From the NCBI RefSeq assembly GCF_011927945.1, contig NZ_JAATJM010000001.1, positions 1,125,501 to 1,189,500 on the forward strand: DNA of 64,000 nucleotides, given 5' to 3'. The notes under the pieces were generated by a model that was not told where the DNA came from, made no database searches, and worked only from the letters and a program-made list of their open reading frames with translations. The translations under genes and the position numbers were made by a program. Shown here one piece after another: positions 1 through 11,585 of this stretch (its first letter is position 1; each line of letters starts with the position of its first letter). Source of the stretch: Brevundimonas alba (GTDB lineage Bacteria > Pseudomonadota > Alphaproteobacteria > Caulobacterales > Caulobacteraceae).

Positions 1-1509
1 GAGGACTACTGGGCGCCCCTGCCGCCGTCGACGCGTCAGGCGCTGTCGGGCGCGCGCATCCTGCTGAACCTGTCGGCGTCCAACATCGTCATCGGCAAGG
101 CCGACGAGCGGGCGTTGCTCTGCGCCAGCCAGTCGGCGCGGGCCATGGCCGCCTATGTCTTCGCCGCCTCGGGCTGGGGCGAGAGCACCACCGATCTGGC
201 CTGGGATGGACAGGCGACCATCCACGAGCTGGGCGCGCGTCTGGCCGACGGCGAGCGGTTCGCGCTGGAAAGCCATCTGACCGTGGCCGACATCGACGTC
301 GAGCGGATCGGTCTGGACCGGCTGCGCAACGGCACCTTCGCCGACTGCGCCCGCGACGAGCTGGACGGCTATCTGTTTGAACGGGTCCTGTTCGATGCGC
401 GCGAGACGCCGGCGGCCGGCGACCTGATCCGCCCCCTCGACCGCTTCCCCTTCGTGCCGGACGACGAGAAGCGGCTGGATCAGGACTGCTACGAGGCGTT
501 CAACATCCAGGTGCAGGGGCTGATGCGGCGGCTGAAAGCGACCAATGGCGAGCGGATCGTCATCGGCGTCTCGGGCGGGCTGGATTCGACCCATGCCCTG
601 CTGGTGGCCTGCCGCGCCTTCGACCGGCTGGGCCTGCCGCGCACCGGCATCCTCGGCTACACCATGCCCGGGTTCGCGACGTCCGAGGGGACGAAGTCGA
701 ACGCCTGGGCGCTGATGAAGGCGCTGGGGATCACGGGGGCGGAGATCGACATCCGGCCCGCCGCCGAGGCCCTGCTGCAGGGCATCGGCCACCCCTATGC
801 CAGGGGCGAGGCCGTCTACGACATCACCTTCGAGAACGTGCAGGCGGGCTTGCGGACCGACTATCTGTTCCGGCTGGCCAACCAGAACGGGGCCTTCGTG
901 CTGGGCACCGGCGACCTGTCGGAACTGGCGCTGGGCTGGGCCACCTATGGCGTCGGCGACCACATGAGCCACTACAGCGTCAACGGCGGGGTGGCGAAGA
1001 CGCTGATGCGGCACCTGATCCGCTGGGTCGCCGACCGCGCGGTGGTCGGCGAGGACGTTGTTCCGATCCTGCGCGGCATCCTCGGCACCGAAATCTCGCC
1101 CGAACTGGTGCCGGCCAAAGACGGCAAGATCCAGTCGACCGAGGGGACGGTCGGCCCCTATGCGCTGAACGACTTCTTCCTGTTCTACGTCACCCGCTTC
1201 GGCCTGAAGCCGTCGAAGGTGGCCTATCTGGCGCATCAGGCGTGGAAGGATGCTGGGGTGGGCTTCTGGCCCGCGGGCACGCCGGACGCCGAGAAGATCG
1301 AATACGATCTGGCCACGATCAAACACTGGCTGCGGAAGTTTCTGGTGCGGTTCTTCCAGACCTCGCAGTTCAAGCGCTCGGCCCTGCCGAACGGGCCCAA
1401 GGTGGTCACCGGCGGATCGCTATCGCCGCGCGGCGACTGGCGGGCTCCGTCCGACAGCACGGCCCGGGTCTGGCTCGACGAGCTGGAAGCGAACGTGCCG
1501 GACGCCTGA
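1..1509 (+). CDS. nadE: Glutamine-dependent NAD+ synthetase, 5' end outside window
   Basis: Catalyses the last step of NAD synthesis: deamido-NAD is amidated, with ATP, using ammonia from glutamine. The frame is open from base 1, so the start codon lies upstream of the window; a TTG at 115 is only an internal codon. The first residues read as the end of a nitrilase-type glutaminase domain (NLSASN and [10 protein letters not shown] motifs). The C-terminal synthetase domain carries the ATP-pyrophosphatase loop SGGLDST near 570-590 and the LGTGDLSE motif near 900-920. This two-domain form is the glutamine-using type, as in Mycobacterium, not the short ammonia-only NadE. The stop at 1509 directly abuts the stop of the convergent gene at 1510 (TGATCA), so there is no intergenic space. 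Confidence 0.93.
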   Translation, partial: EDYWAPLPPSTRQALSGARILLNLSASNIVIGKADERALLCASQSARAMAAYVFAASGWGESTTDLAWDGQATIHELGARLADGERFALESHLTVADIDVERIGLDRLRNGTFADCARDELDGYLFERVLFDARETPAAGDLIRPLDRFPFVPDDEKRLDQDCYEAFNIQVQGLMRRLKATNGERIVIGVSGGLDSTHALLVACRAFDRLGLPRTGILGYTMPGFATSEGTKSNAWALMKALGITGAEIDIRPAAEALLQGIGHPYARGEAVYDITFENVQAGLRTDYLFRLANQNGAFVLGTGDLSELALGWATYGVGDHMSHYSVNGGVAKTLMRHLIRWVADRAVVGEDVVPILRGILGTEISPELVPAKDGKIQSTEGTVGPYALNDFFLFYVTRFGLKPSKVAYLAHQAWKDAGVGFWPAGTPDAEKIEYDLATIKHWLRKFLVRFFQTSQFKRSALPNGPKVVTGGSLSPRGDWRAPSDSTARVWLDELEANVPDA

Positions 1510-1815
1510 TCAGGCGAGGACGGCGAGCACCAGAAGGATCGGGAACAGGGGCAAGGTCACCCGAAGGATAGGGACGAAGAGCCGCGTATGTCTGTCGGTT
1601 AGCCGGTAGCGGCGCGAGTAGAGCAGCGGCAGGTCGATCGTCTGGCCGACGCTTGAGAAGCCTCGTGACAAGCCGAAGAGCCGGGGGGTCGATGCAGGCA
1701 GGTCGCCGCTCTGCTTCAAGGCGTGAAGCCGCAGGTCGAGATAGAGAAGCAGGGCCAGCGTCACGACAGCGTTGAGAGCCAGCGCGGACCACAGGATCGC
1801 GCCGAGCCCCGGCAT
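1510..1815 (-). CDS. Small membrane protein, unknown function
   Basis: A 101-residue protein with two hydrophobic segments, roughly residues 5-27 and 83-101, separated by a basic linker. This suggests a small inner-membrane protein with both ends hydrophobic. The ATG at 1815 overlaps the TGA of the upstream alpha/beta hydrolase (TGATG), so the two are almost certainly translationally coupled. The frame continues upstream of this ATG, but that part is the shadow of the hydrolase. I do not recognise the family, and no catalytic motif is visible. Confidence 0.6.
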   Translation of the reverse strand: MPGLGAILWSALALNAVVTLALLLYLDLRLHALKQSGDLPASTPRLFGLSRGFSSVGQTIDLPLLYSRRYRLTDRHTRLFVPILRVTLPLFPILLVLAVLA

Positions 1816-2690
1816 CAGTCCACCTCGCCCAGGAACGGGAAGATCGCCGCCTTGGCTTCGGGCTCGTCGAGCATGGGGGCGTGGCCAACGCCGGGGACCT
1901 CGACATAGTCCATCTTCGGGGCGCGCTTGCGCATCTTGGCGGCGATCGACTCGCTGAGCAGGTCGGAGGTCTCGCCTCGCACCAGCAGCACGGGCCGCGC
2001 CTTCGCCAGACGTCCGAACATCGGCCAAAGGTTGGGAACCAGCGCCTTGGCTCCGGCGGCGCGGATCGGCACGGCGATGTCAGGGTCGTAGTCGAGCACC
2101 GGCGCGCCCTCGGTTCCGATCCTGAACACCCGCCGCGCGAACGCGTCCCAGTCCGCGTCGGTGTAGTGGGGGAAGGCAATGGCGTTGTGCTGTTTCACAT
2201 AGGCGGCGGCCTCGGCCCATGACGGGGTGTCGACGGGCTGGCCGGAATAGGCGGCGATGCGCATCAGCCCCTCCTTGGCCACCTCCGGCCCCACGTCGTT
2301 GACGATGGCGGCTGCGATGACCTTCGAGCGGATGGCGGCCAGGGCCATGGTGATCAGCCCACCCATGGAGGTGCCGAGGAAGACGGCGCGGGCGATGCCC
2401 GCCTGATCCATCAGGGCCAGCACGTCCTGGGCATAGTTGAGCGGCTGGTAGGTCATGGGATCGGGCGCGCGGTCGGACCGGCCCCGCCCGCGCACGTCGA
2501 TGGCCAGCACCCGGCGACCGCTCTGGGCGATCAGGGGGGCGATGGCCCCGAAGTCGGCCGAGTTGCGGGTCAGGCCGTGGATGGCGATTACCGGCAGCTT
2601 CGCGGGACCCGGCGCGGCGGCGTAGTCGCGGGCGAACAGCGACAGGCCGTCGGGGCTGGTCCAGCGGCGTTCGGCGAAGGTCTGGGTCAT
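1815..2690 (-). CDS. Alpha/beta-fold hydrolase
   Basis: A 291-residue serine hydrolase of the alpha/beta fold. The oxyanion-hole HG motif lies in AIHGLTRN, the nucleophile elbow is GTSMGG (Ser), and a late His lies in GVGHAPML, completing a Ser-Asp-His triad typical of esterases, epoxide hydrolases and C-C hydrolases. The substrate cannot be read from sequence. I chose the ATG at 2690 because GGAG sits 7-10 bases upstream; an earlier in-frame ATG at 2723 lacks this. It heads a two-gene unit with the small membrane protein at 1510-1815 (TGATG junction). The GmhB-like gene lies 49 bp upstream on the same strand. Confidence 0.85.
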   Translation of the reverse strand: MTQTFAERRWTSPDGLSLFARDYAAAPGPAKLPVIAIHGLTRNSADFGAIAPLIAQSGRRVLAIDVRGRGRSDRAPDPMTYQPLNYAQDVLALMDQAGIARAVFLGTSMGGLITMALAAIRSKVIAAAIVNDVGPEVAKEGLMRIAAYSGQPVDTPSWAEAAAYVKQHNAIAFPHYTDADWDAFARRVFRIGTEGAPVLDYDPDIAVPIRAAGAKALVPNLWPMFGRLAKARPVLLVRGETSDLLSESIAAKMRKRAPKMDYVEVPGVGHAPMLDEPEAKAAIFPFLGEVD

Positions 2691-2739
2691 GCGGGGCTCC
2701 GGTCTCTGGCCGGAGTAATTCACCGCCGGGCGAATTGCT

Positions 2740-3252
2740 TCAATGGCCCAGCAGGTCTTTTACGAAATCATTGAGGTCGCCGCCCTCGAACAGGAAGCCG
2801 GGAATGCCGGCGCGGCGGCCCGCCTCAAGGTCCGTGGCCTGGTCGCCGATCAGGAAGGAGCGGGCCGGATCGATATGGTGATCGGCGATGGCGCGCAGGA
2901 TCATGCCGGGGTTGGGCTTGCGGTCCGGATGGTCGGGGTGGCGGTAGCGCTCGTCCCGCGCCTCGGTGTGGAAGGGGCAGGCGTAGACGGCGCCGATCAC
3001 CGCCCCCTTCGCCGCCAGCCGGCGCACGATCAGGGCGTTGAAGGCCTTCATCTGCTCTTCGCTGAACAGGCCGCGGGCGACGCCGGACTGATTGGTCACG
3101 ATCACGCACAGGAAGCCGAGCGTGTTCAGCCGGCGCACGGCCTCGGCGGCGCCGGGCATGAGGCGCAGATGGGCTTCCAGATGGGGGTAGCCGGTATCCT
3201 CGATCAGCACGCCGTCGCGATCGAGGAAGACGGCAGGAACGCCGGATGTCAT
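2740..3252 (-). CDS. gmhB: HAD phosphatase, D,D-heptose 1,7-bisphosphate phosphatase-like
   Basis: A 170-residue HAD-superfamily phosphatase with the usual length and motifs of the GmhB/histidinol-phosphatase family. Motif I is FLDRDGV (nucleophile and acid Asp), motif II is VTNQSG, and the late acidic motif is GDQATDLEAG. A Cys/His insert (CPFH) and the KPNPGM stretch are typical of GmhB. In this family the enzyme removes the C7 phosphate of ADP-heptose precursors for lipopolysaccharide core. The divergent neighbours (a sugar aminotransferase and a Gfo/Idh/MocA oxidoreductase) also suggest surface-sugar synthesis. Histidinol-phosphate phosphatase is the main alternative. Confidence 0.8.
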   Translation of the reverse strand: MTSGVPAVFLDRDGVLIEDTGYPHLEAHLRLMPGAAEAVRRLNTLGFLCVIVTNQSGVARGLFSEEQMKAFNALIVRRLAAKGAVIGAVYACPFHTEARDERYRHPDHPDRKPNPGMILRAIADHHIDPARSFLIGDQATDLEAGRRAGIPGFLFEGGDLNDFVKDLLGH

Positions 3253-3394
3253 GATGGCCGGGCATACGGCGCCGTACGCGGTCGTTGCAACCCGTCACGG
3301 GAAGTGACTTCCGCGGATTTGGCGTGGCCGCGGACGATTTGGTAGGGAGCGCCACCCCGGCGCGGCCTCGACCGCGCGCTCGGAGACTCCCGGC

Positions 3395-4555
3395 ATGACC
3401 ATCCCCTTCATCGACCTTCAGGCCCAGCGGTTGCGGCTGGGCGGCGCCATCGAGGCGGCCGTGCAGGAAGCCGTCGTCGGCGGCGCCTGGGTGATGGGTC
3501 CGCAGGTGCGCCAGTTCGAGGCCGATCTGGCCTCCTTCGGCAAGGCGAAGCACGCCCTGGGCTGCGCCAACGGCACCGACGCCCTGGCCCTGCCGCTGAT
3601 GGCCTGGGGGCTCGGGCGGGGCGATGCGGTCTTCGTGCCCAGCTTCACCTTCGCCGCCACCGCCGAGATCGTGCCGTGGTTCGACGCCGAGCCGGTGTTC
3701 ATCGACGTCGATGCGAAGACCTACAACATGGACCCCGGCCATCTGGAGGCGGCCATCGAGGCGACGCTGAAGGAAGGCCGGCTGAAGCCGCGCGTGGTCA
3801 TCGCCGTCGACCTGTTCGGCCAGCCCGCCGACTATCCGGCGATCAAGGCGATCTGTGACAAATACGGGCTGAAACTGATCTGTGATTCGGCCCAGGGATT
3901 CGGCTGCACCATCGGCGGGGAGCATCCGCTGAAATGGGCCGACATCACCACCACAAGCTTCTTCCCGGCCAAGCCGCTGGGCTGCTACGGCGACGGCGGG
4001 GCGGTGCTGACCAATGACGACGAACTGGCGCAGCTGATCGATTCCATCCGCGTGCACGGCAAGGCGGTGGCTATCGACCTGAAGGACCGCACCTTCGAGC
4101 ACGACCCCAAATATCTGAACATGCGCATCGGCCTGAACAGCCGGCTGGACACCATCCAGGCCGCGGTGCTGATCGAGAAGCTGAAGGTCTTCGGTCAGGA
4201 GATCGAATGGCGTAACCGCATCGCCGCCCGCTACAACGAGGGCCTGCGCCCGCATGTGGCGGCGGTCCCGGACGTGCCGGCCGGCAATGTCTCCAACTGG
4301 GCCCAGTACACCATCGAGCACGAGGACCGGGACGGTCTGGCGGCGCATCTGAAAGAGCAGGGGGTGCCGACGGCGGTCTACTATCCGATCCCGCTGCACC
4401 TGCAGCCGGCCTATGAGATGTATCCGCGCGGGCCGCAGGGCCTGCCCGTCACCGAACGGCTGAAGGACCGGGTCATCAGCCTGCCGATGCACTCGGATCT
4501 GGACGAGGCGACGCAGGATCGCATCATCGCCGCCGTCGCCAGCTACAAGGCCTGA
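3395..4555 (+). CDS. DegT/DnrJ/EryC1/StrS family sugar aminotransferase
   Basis: A 386-residue PLP-dependent transaminase of the type that puts an amino group on nucleotide-linked keto-sugars, using glutamate. The family signature is clear: an N-terminal IPFIDLQAQ, GTDAL for PLP phosphate binding, CDSAQGFG, the lysine in FFPAKPLG that would form the Schiff base, and GLNSRLD. The closest functional group I can suggest is the WbpE/WlbC type that makes 2,3-diamino sugars, because the next gene 4 bp downstream is a Gfo/Idh/MocA dehydrogenase like WbpB/WlbA. The other enzymes of that pathway are not in the window. GGAG lies 9-12 bases before the ATG. Confidence 0.88.
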   Translation: MTIPFIDLQAQRLRLGGAIEAAVQEAVVGGAWVMGPQVRQFEADLASFGKAKHALGCANGTDALALPLMAWGLGRGDAVFVPSFTFAATAEIVPWFDAEPVFIDVDAKTYNMDPGHLEAAIEATLKEGRLKPRVVIAVDLFGQPADYPAIKAICDKYGLKLICDSAQGFGCTIGGEHPLKWADITTTSFFPAKPLGCYGDGGAVLTNDDELAQLIDSIRVHGKAVAIDLKDRTFEHDPKYLNMRIGLNSRLDTIQAAVLIEKLKVFGQEIEWRNRIAARYNEGLRPHVAAVPDVPAGNVSNWAQYTIEHEDRDGLAAHLKEQGVPTAVYYPIPLHLQPAYEMYPRGPQGLPVTERLKDRVISLPMHSDLDEATQDRIIAAVASYKA

Positions 4556-4559
4556 CCGC

Positions 4560-5495
4560 ATGCCCAACTCGATTCCCCCGCTCAAGGTCGGCGTCGCCGG
4601 CGTCGGCGTCATGGGCCGCAACCACGCCCGTGTCCTGTCGGACATCCGCGAATTCGACCTGACGGCGGTGTTCGATCCGGACGCGCCGACGGCCGAGGGT
4701 GTGGCCTCCCTCTACGACGCGAAGGCCTTCACCACGGCGGACGATTTCGTCGCCGCCGGTCTGGACGCCGCGGTCGTGGCCACGCCCAACCGCCACCACG
4801 CGGACCTCGGCGTGGCCCTGCTGAAAAGGGGCGTCCACGTCCTCGTCGAAAAGCCGATCGCCGCCACCGTCGCCGACGCCCAGCGGATGATCGATGCCGC
4901 GAAAGCCAGCGACCGGGTCCTGATGGTCGGCCAGGTCGAGCGGTTCAATCCGGCGGTCGAAGCCGTCAAGCGCGCGATCCAGGGCGAGAAGGTCATCTCG
5001 ATCCAGATCACCCGCGTCGGCCCCTTCCCGCCGCGCATGGGCGAGGTCGGGGTGGTCATCGATCTGGCCGTCCACGACATCGACATCATTCGCCACCTGA
5101 CCGACAGCGAGATTGTCGAGGTCCAGCCCCAGCTCGCCCGCACCAAGGCCGAGCGCGAGGACACAGCCCTGCTCCAGTTCAGGCTGGAGAACGGGACCAT
5201 CGCCCACATCACCACCAACTGGGTCACCCCCTACAAGGTCCGCACACTTCAGGTGGCGACCGAAGGCAAGTTCGTGGTCGCCGATCTGATGACCCGTCAG
5301 GTCACCGAATATTTCGGCCAGCAGCCCGACGGCAGCTATTCCACGCGCGGCGTGATGAGCTGGCCCAACGAGCCGCTCAAGAAGGAGCTGGAAGCCTTCG
5401 CCCACGCCATCCGCACCGGCGAGCCGCCGGCGGTGACCGGGGAGGACGGGCTGCGGAACCTCGAGGTGGCGTTGAGGTGTCTCGGGGAGGGGTGA
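4560..5495 (+). CDS. Gfo/Idh/MocA family NAD(P)-dependent oxidoreductase
   Basis: A 311-residue dehydrogenase with an N-terminal Rossmann fold (GVAGVGVMGRNH), the family lysine in LVEKPIA, and the C-terminal HDIDIIRHL segment. Members oxidise or reduce sugars and nucleotide sugars at C3. It starts 4 bp after the stop of the aminotransferase, so both are in one operon. Oxidation to a 3-keto sugar followed by transamination is the simplest combined role. Likely product: an amino sugar for lipopolysaccharide or capsule. The exact substrate is not readable. Confidence 0.87.
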   Translation: MPNSIPPLKVGVAGVGVMGRNHARVLSDIREFDLTAVFDPDAPTAEGVASLYDAKAFTTADDFVAAGLDAAVVATPNRHHADLGVALLKRGVHVLVEKPIAATVADAQRMIDAAKASDRVLMVGQVERFNPAVEAVKRAIQGEKVISIQITRVGPFPPRMGEVGVVIDLAVHDIDIIRHLTDSEIVEVQPQLARTKAEREDTALLQFRLENGTIAHITTNWVTPYKVRTLQVATEGKFVVADLMTRQVTEYFGQQPDGSYSTRGVMSWPNEPLKKELEAFAHAIRTGEPPAVTGEDGLRNLEVALRCLGEG

Positions 5496-5526
5496 ACCCT
5501 CACCGAGGTCGGCGCGTTTCCCGCGC

Positions 5527-5697
5527 ATGACCGAGGTCCCCATCACCCCCGCTCCCGGCGACGACGCTGAACCCGGCGCGCCGGGGACCGGCGAGAACAT
5601 CTGCCCGGGGTGCAACGGCACGGGGCTGGTCGGCGACCGGCCGTGTCCGACGTGCGAGGGCTCCGGCCGAGTGATCGAGGGCATAGGCGGCGGCTAG
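5527..5697 (+). CDS. 56-aa protein with DnaJ-type CxxCxGxG zinc motifs
   Basis: A very small protein with two CxxCxGxG motifs: C26/C29 in CPGCNGTG and C40/C43 in CPTCEGSG. This is the pattern of the DnaJ cysteine-rich zinc finger, reduced to one pair of half-sites. The first 22 residues are acidic and proline-rich and probably disordered. It follows the oxidoreductase by 31 bp on the same strand and has no strong Shine-Dalgarno, so it may depend on translation from upstream. Its TAG shares a CTAG with the stop of the convergent MaoC gene. The coding call rests on the motif and codon use; the function is unknown. Confidence 0.68.
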   Translation: MTEVPITPAPGDDAEPGAPGTGENICPGCNGTGLVGDRPCPTCEGSGRVIEGIGGG

Positions 5698-6185
5698 CCC
5701 ACCACCTGCATTCCCAGCCATTCCGCGATCAGCGCCGGTTTCTCGCCGCCGTCTATCTCGACGGTGACCTCGTGCTTGAGCAGCCAGCGGCCGCCGCCCT
5801 TGTCTTCCGCAGAGAGCAGTTTGAATCGACCACGCACGTTCGAACCGGCCGGCACGGGGGCGAGGAAGCGGAGTTTGTCGAAGCCGTAGTTGACGCCCAT
5901 GACCACGCCTTCCAGCGGCGGCACGGCGTCATAGGTCATGGCCGACAGCAGGCTGAGCGTCAGGAAGCCGTGGGCGATCGTGCCGCCGAACGGCGTCTGC
6001 GCCGCCGCCACGGGGTCGATGTGGATGAACTGGCGGTCCTCGGTGATCTCGGCGAAGGCGTCGATCCGCGCCTGGTCGACGGTGATCCAGCGGCTGACGC
6101 CGATCTCCTGACCAACGAGGCCGGGCAGGTCGGCGACGGGTGTGGGCGTGCCCTTGCGTTCGGTGCGGCTCATGGTCTGGCTCAT
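5694..6185 (-). CDS. MaoC-like hot-dog dehydratase
   Basis: A 163-residue single-domain MaoC/(R)-specific enoyl-CoA hydratase-like protein. The hydratase-2 signature is present as an Asp/His pair: D in TEDRQFIHID and H in IAHGFLTLSL. Such enzymes add or remove water from enoyl-CoA thioesters in fatty acid and polyester metabolism. The length fits the short family typified by NodN and PhaJ. The start at 6185 is preceded by AGGACCTCC. It lies 12 bp downstream of the Thr/Ser dehydratase on the same strand, so they are probably cotranscribed. Overlaps the convergent 56-aa gene by four bases. Confidence 0.87.
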   Translation of the reverse strand: MSQTMSRTERKGTPTPVADLPGLVGQEIGVSRWITVDQARIDAFAEITEDRQFIHIDPVAAAQTPFGGTIAHGFLTLSLLSAMTYDAVPPLEGVVMGVNYGFDKLRFLAPVPAGSNVRGRFKLLSAEDKGGGRWLLKHEVTVEIDGGEKPALIAEWLGMQVVG

Positions 6186-6197
6186 GGGCGGAGGTCC

Positions 6198-7190
6198 TCA
6201 GGCGATGGGGGTGAAGCGGTCTTCGATGATGGCGGCGAACAGGGACGGATCGACATTGCCGCCCGACAGGACGACGGCGGTGGTCCTGCCCCTCGCCTCG
6301 ATCCTGCCCGCCAGCAGGGCGGCCAGCGACACCGCGCCACCCGGCTCGACCACCAGTTTCAAGACGCGGAAGGCGTAGCGCACCGCCTCGGCCACCTCGG
6401 CGTCGGAGACGGTCTCGATCCGGTCGAGTCTACGGTTGATCGGGAAGGTCAGCTCGCCCGGTCGGTCGGTCATCAGGGCGTCGCAGATCGTGCCCGGCGC
6501 GGCCGCATGGGTCAGCCGCTCGCCCGCCGCGAGCGATAGCTGGGTGTCGTTGTAGTGCCGCGGCTCCACCCCGATCACCGGCGTGTGCGGCGACAGGGCC
6601 GCCATCGACAGATTGATCCCCGCGATCAGCCCGCCGCCCGAAGCGCCGCAGACCAGCTGGTCCAGCGGAACGGCGCCGAGCGCCTTCGCCTGATCCATGA
6701 TCTCAAGGCCGACCGTGCCTTGGCCCTCGATGACGAAGGGATCGTCGAACGGGCGCACCAGCACCGAGCCCTTCAAGGCGGCGATCTCCTCGCCGATGGC
6801 CTCGCGGCTCTCGGTGTAGCGGTCGTACATGCGGACCTCGCCGCCGAACGCGATGACGCCCTCGACCTTCACCTTCGGGCTGTCGGCCGGCATGACGATG
6901 ATGGCGGTGGTCCCGACCATCCGCGCCGCCGCCGCCACGGCCTGGGCGTGATTGCCGGACGAATAGGCGACGACGCCGCGCGCCTTCTCATCGTCGGTCA
7001 GGCGGCTGATCCGGTTGTAGGCGCCGCGGAACTTGAAGGCTCCCGCCAGTTGCAGGTTCTCGGCCTTGAGCAGGACCCGGCCGCCGACATGGGCGTTTAG
7101 CGCGGGGCTTTCGATCAGCGGCGTGCGCACGGCATGGTCGGCGATCTGACGGGCGGCGTCCTGAACGCCGGCGAAGGAGGCGGTGTGCAT
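6198..7190 (-). CDS. Threonine/serine dehydratase, PLP-dependent, short form
   Basis: A 330-residue fold-type II PLP enzyme. The PLP lysine lies in GAFKFRGAYN, the serine/asparagine loop is YSSGNHAQAVA, and the glycine-rich phosphate loop is CGASGGGLIAG. It lacks the C-terminal ACT regulatory domain of biosynthetic IlvA, so it belongs with catabolic threonine dehydratase, serine racemase or 3-hydroxyaspartate dehydratase. The reaction would be deamination of a hydroxy amino acid to a 2-oxo acid. It is divergent from glpK with only 44 bp between start codons. Which amino acid it prefers cannot be decided here. Confidence 0.85.
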   Translation of the reverse strand: MHTASFAGVQDAARQIADHAVRTPLIESPALNAHVGGRVLLKAENLQLAGAFKFRGAYNRISRLTDDEKARGVVAYSSGNHAQAVAAAARMVGTTAIIVMPADSPKVKVEGVIAFGGEVRMYDRYTESREAIGEEIAALKGSVLVRPFDDPFVIEGQGTVGLEIMDQAKALGAVPLDQLVCGASGGGLIAGINLSMAALSPHTPVIGVEPRHYNDTQLSLAAGERLTHAAAPGTICDALMTDRPGELTFPINRRLDRIETVSDAEVAEAVRYAFRVLKLVVEPGGAVSLAALLAGRIEARGRTTAVVLSGGNVDPSLFAAIIEDRFTPIA

Positions 7191-7234
7191 CCCGGCACTT
7201 AACCCGAAGCGTCGCCTCTGCGTAAGGTGGGCCC

Positions 7235-8724
<1,490 letters not shown>

Positions 8725-8728
<4 letters not shown>

Positions 8729-9804
8729 GCCAGACCGACCCCGCCGACGATGTCCAGTCCACCTTCTCCGGCACCCGCGAGGTCGATCCCCGCTATGCGC
8801 TGGACGAGGCCCGGCTGGGCGGATGGCTGGCGGCGAATGTCGAGGGCTATGCGGGCCCGCTGATCATCCGCCAGTTCAAGGGCGGGCAGTCCAACCCGAC
8901 CTATGAGCTGGCCACGCCGGGCCGCACATACGTCCTGCGCCGCAAGCCGCCGGGCACGCTGCTGGCCTCGGCCCATGCCGTGGATCGCGAGTTCACCGTC
9001 ATCTCCGCCCTGCACGCCCAGGGCTATCCGGTGGCGCGGCCGTGGGCCCTGTGCACCGATGATGGCGTCATCGGCTCGATGTTCTACGTCATGGACAAGG
9101 TGGAGGGCCGGGTGCTGTGGGACCTCAAGCTGCCGGGGCTCCAGCCCGATCAGCGCCGCCCCATCTATGACGCCCAGGTCGATGCGCTGGCGGCGCTGCA
9201 CGCCTTCGACCCGGCCGCCATCGGCCTCGGCGACTACGGCCGGCCGGGCAACTATTTCGAGCGGCAGGTCGGGCGCTGGACCAAACAGTACCGGGCGTCG
9301 GAGATCGAGCCGATCCCGGCCATGGACCGGCTGATCGAATTCCTGCCCGCGACCCTGCCGCCGGAAGGGCCGACGCGGATCGTCCACGGCGACTTCCGCC
9401 TCGACAATCTGATCCTCGCGCCCGACGCGCCGGAGGTGCGGGCGGTGCTGGACTGGGAGCTGTCGACGCTCGGCGATCCGATGGCCGACTTCTCCTACCT
9501 GCTGATCGCCTGGGTCATTCCGGCGAGCGCGCGCAACGGACTGGCGGGGGCGGACATCGAGGCTCTGGGCATTCCGTCAGTGGAGCAGACGGTCGAGCGC
9601 TACGCGCGGCTGACCGGGGCGGCGCCGCGGAACCTCGACTGGCTGTTCGCCTACAATCTGTTCCGGCTGGCGGCCATCTGCCAGGGCATCGCCGGGCGGG
9701 TGCGCGACGGCACCGCCGCCTCGGCCCATGCCAAGACCATGGCGGCGCAGGTGCCGATGCTGGCGGCGGGGGCCTTGTCGTTCGCGAAGAAGGCCGGAGC
9801 CTGA
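8725..9804 (+). CDS. Phosphotransferase (APH/ACAD10-type kinase family)
   Basis: A 359-residue protein with the aminoglycoside-phosphotransferase/choline-kinase fold. The catalytic loop is HGDFRLDNL (Asp and Asn), followed by the metal-binding LDWELSTLGDP. This sub-type resembles the kinase domain of ACAD10 and bacterial relatives that phosphorylate 4-hydroxyacyl-CoA or other small molecules; antibiotic resistance is unlikely given its chromosomal setting. The ATG overlaps the glpK stop (ATGA). What the pairing with glycerol kinase means is unknown. Confidence 0.83.
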
Positions 9805-9813
9805 AACCCGCGC

Positions 9814-10683
<870 letters not shown>

Positions 10684-10776
10684 GCGGTCACCTGTGTCGC
10701 CGCCCGGCCACGAGCGGTCAAGCTCCCACTCTCGGCGCGAGGCCGCGGGGTTCGCCAGTGACGAAAGCTGACGACG

Positions 10777-11529
10777 TCAGCGTGGCGGCAGGACGGCGCC
10801 GTTGAGGATGCGCCGGTCCGTCCGGGCCTGAACCAGCACGGCGACGGCCTCGTTGGCGCCGACTCCGGCGGGCAGGGTGTAGAGCGCCGAGCGGCCGCTC
10901 CATGTGCCGAGGCTGCGCACCGAGCGGACCACATTCACCTGCCGCACGGTCTGGCCGCGGTTGTCGCCGCTCTGGATTTCCACCGTCTGCGGACCGGGGC
11001 GATAGATCACCGCCACCACCTCGGCCCCGCCGGCGGGGGCGCGGCCGGAGCCAACGCCGACGCGGTCGCCGGTCTCGCGGAACTCGATCTCGGGCGGAAA
11101 GACACGGCGGGCGGCCTCTTCGTCGACGGCCGCCTTGAGCGCGGCTTCCTGCGCGCCGGCGACCTGACGGCGGCCGTCGATGACGACCTGCGGCGTGCCG
11201 ACGGAACGCAGTTTCAGCGGGCGGCGGTAGGCGCGCTGGCGCTGGGCGAACTCGGGCCGGGCGAAGGTGTCCTGCCAGCCCAGATAGTCCCAGTAGTCGA
11301 CGGCGTAGGTCAGGGCGATGACGCCCGGTTCTCCGGCCAGCGCCTCAACCCGGGCATTGGCCTCGAGGCATCCGGCGCAGCCCTGGGCGGTGAACAGTTC
11401 GATGACCACGGGCTCGGGCGGGGTCTCTCCACGCGGGGCGCGGGACGAGGCCGGCTGGGCGCTGGACCCGGCCGCGACGGTCGCGGCCAGCAGGGCCGCC
11501 GCAGGGATGATCCAGCCCCTCGTGCGCAT
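10777..11529 (-). CDS. DUF1223 family secreted thioredoxin-fold protein
   Basis: A 250-residue protein with an N-terminal signal peptide and the DUF1223 signature: VIELFTAQGCAGC near the start of the mature part, then VDYWDYLGW and VGTPQVVIDGR. The CxxC places it in a thioredoxin-like fold, but DUF1223 proteins have no settled function. I chose the ATG at 11529; an upstream in-frame ATG at 11571 would place a stretch before the signal peptide. It lies next to the polyproline secreted protein on the same strand, but with a 93-bp gap. Confidence 0.83.
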   Translation of the reverse strand: MRTRGWIIPAAALLAATVAAGSSAQPASSRAPRGETPPEPVVIELFTAQGCAGCLEANARVEALAGEPGVIALTYAVDYWDYLGWQDTFARPEFAQRQRAYRRPLKLRSVGTPQVVIDGRRQVAGAQEAALKAAVDEEAARRVFPPEIEFRETGDRVGVGSGRAPAGGAEVVAVIYRPGPQTVEIQSGDNRGQTVRQVNVVRSVRSLGTWSGRSALYTLPAGVGANEAVAVLVQARTDRRILNGAVLPPR

Positions 11530-11585
11530 GGCGCGCACCTTAATCACGGCGGCGGGGCAGGCGCGCCTCATTTTCCCGTGAGGGC

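Noticed and set aside
3395..5495. Part of a large polysaccharide biosynthesis cluster
   Set aside because: Only the aminotransferase, the oxidoreductase and the GmhB-like gene are present; no glycosyltransferases, polymerase or flippase in the window.
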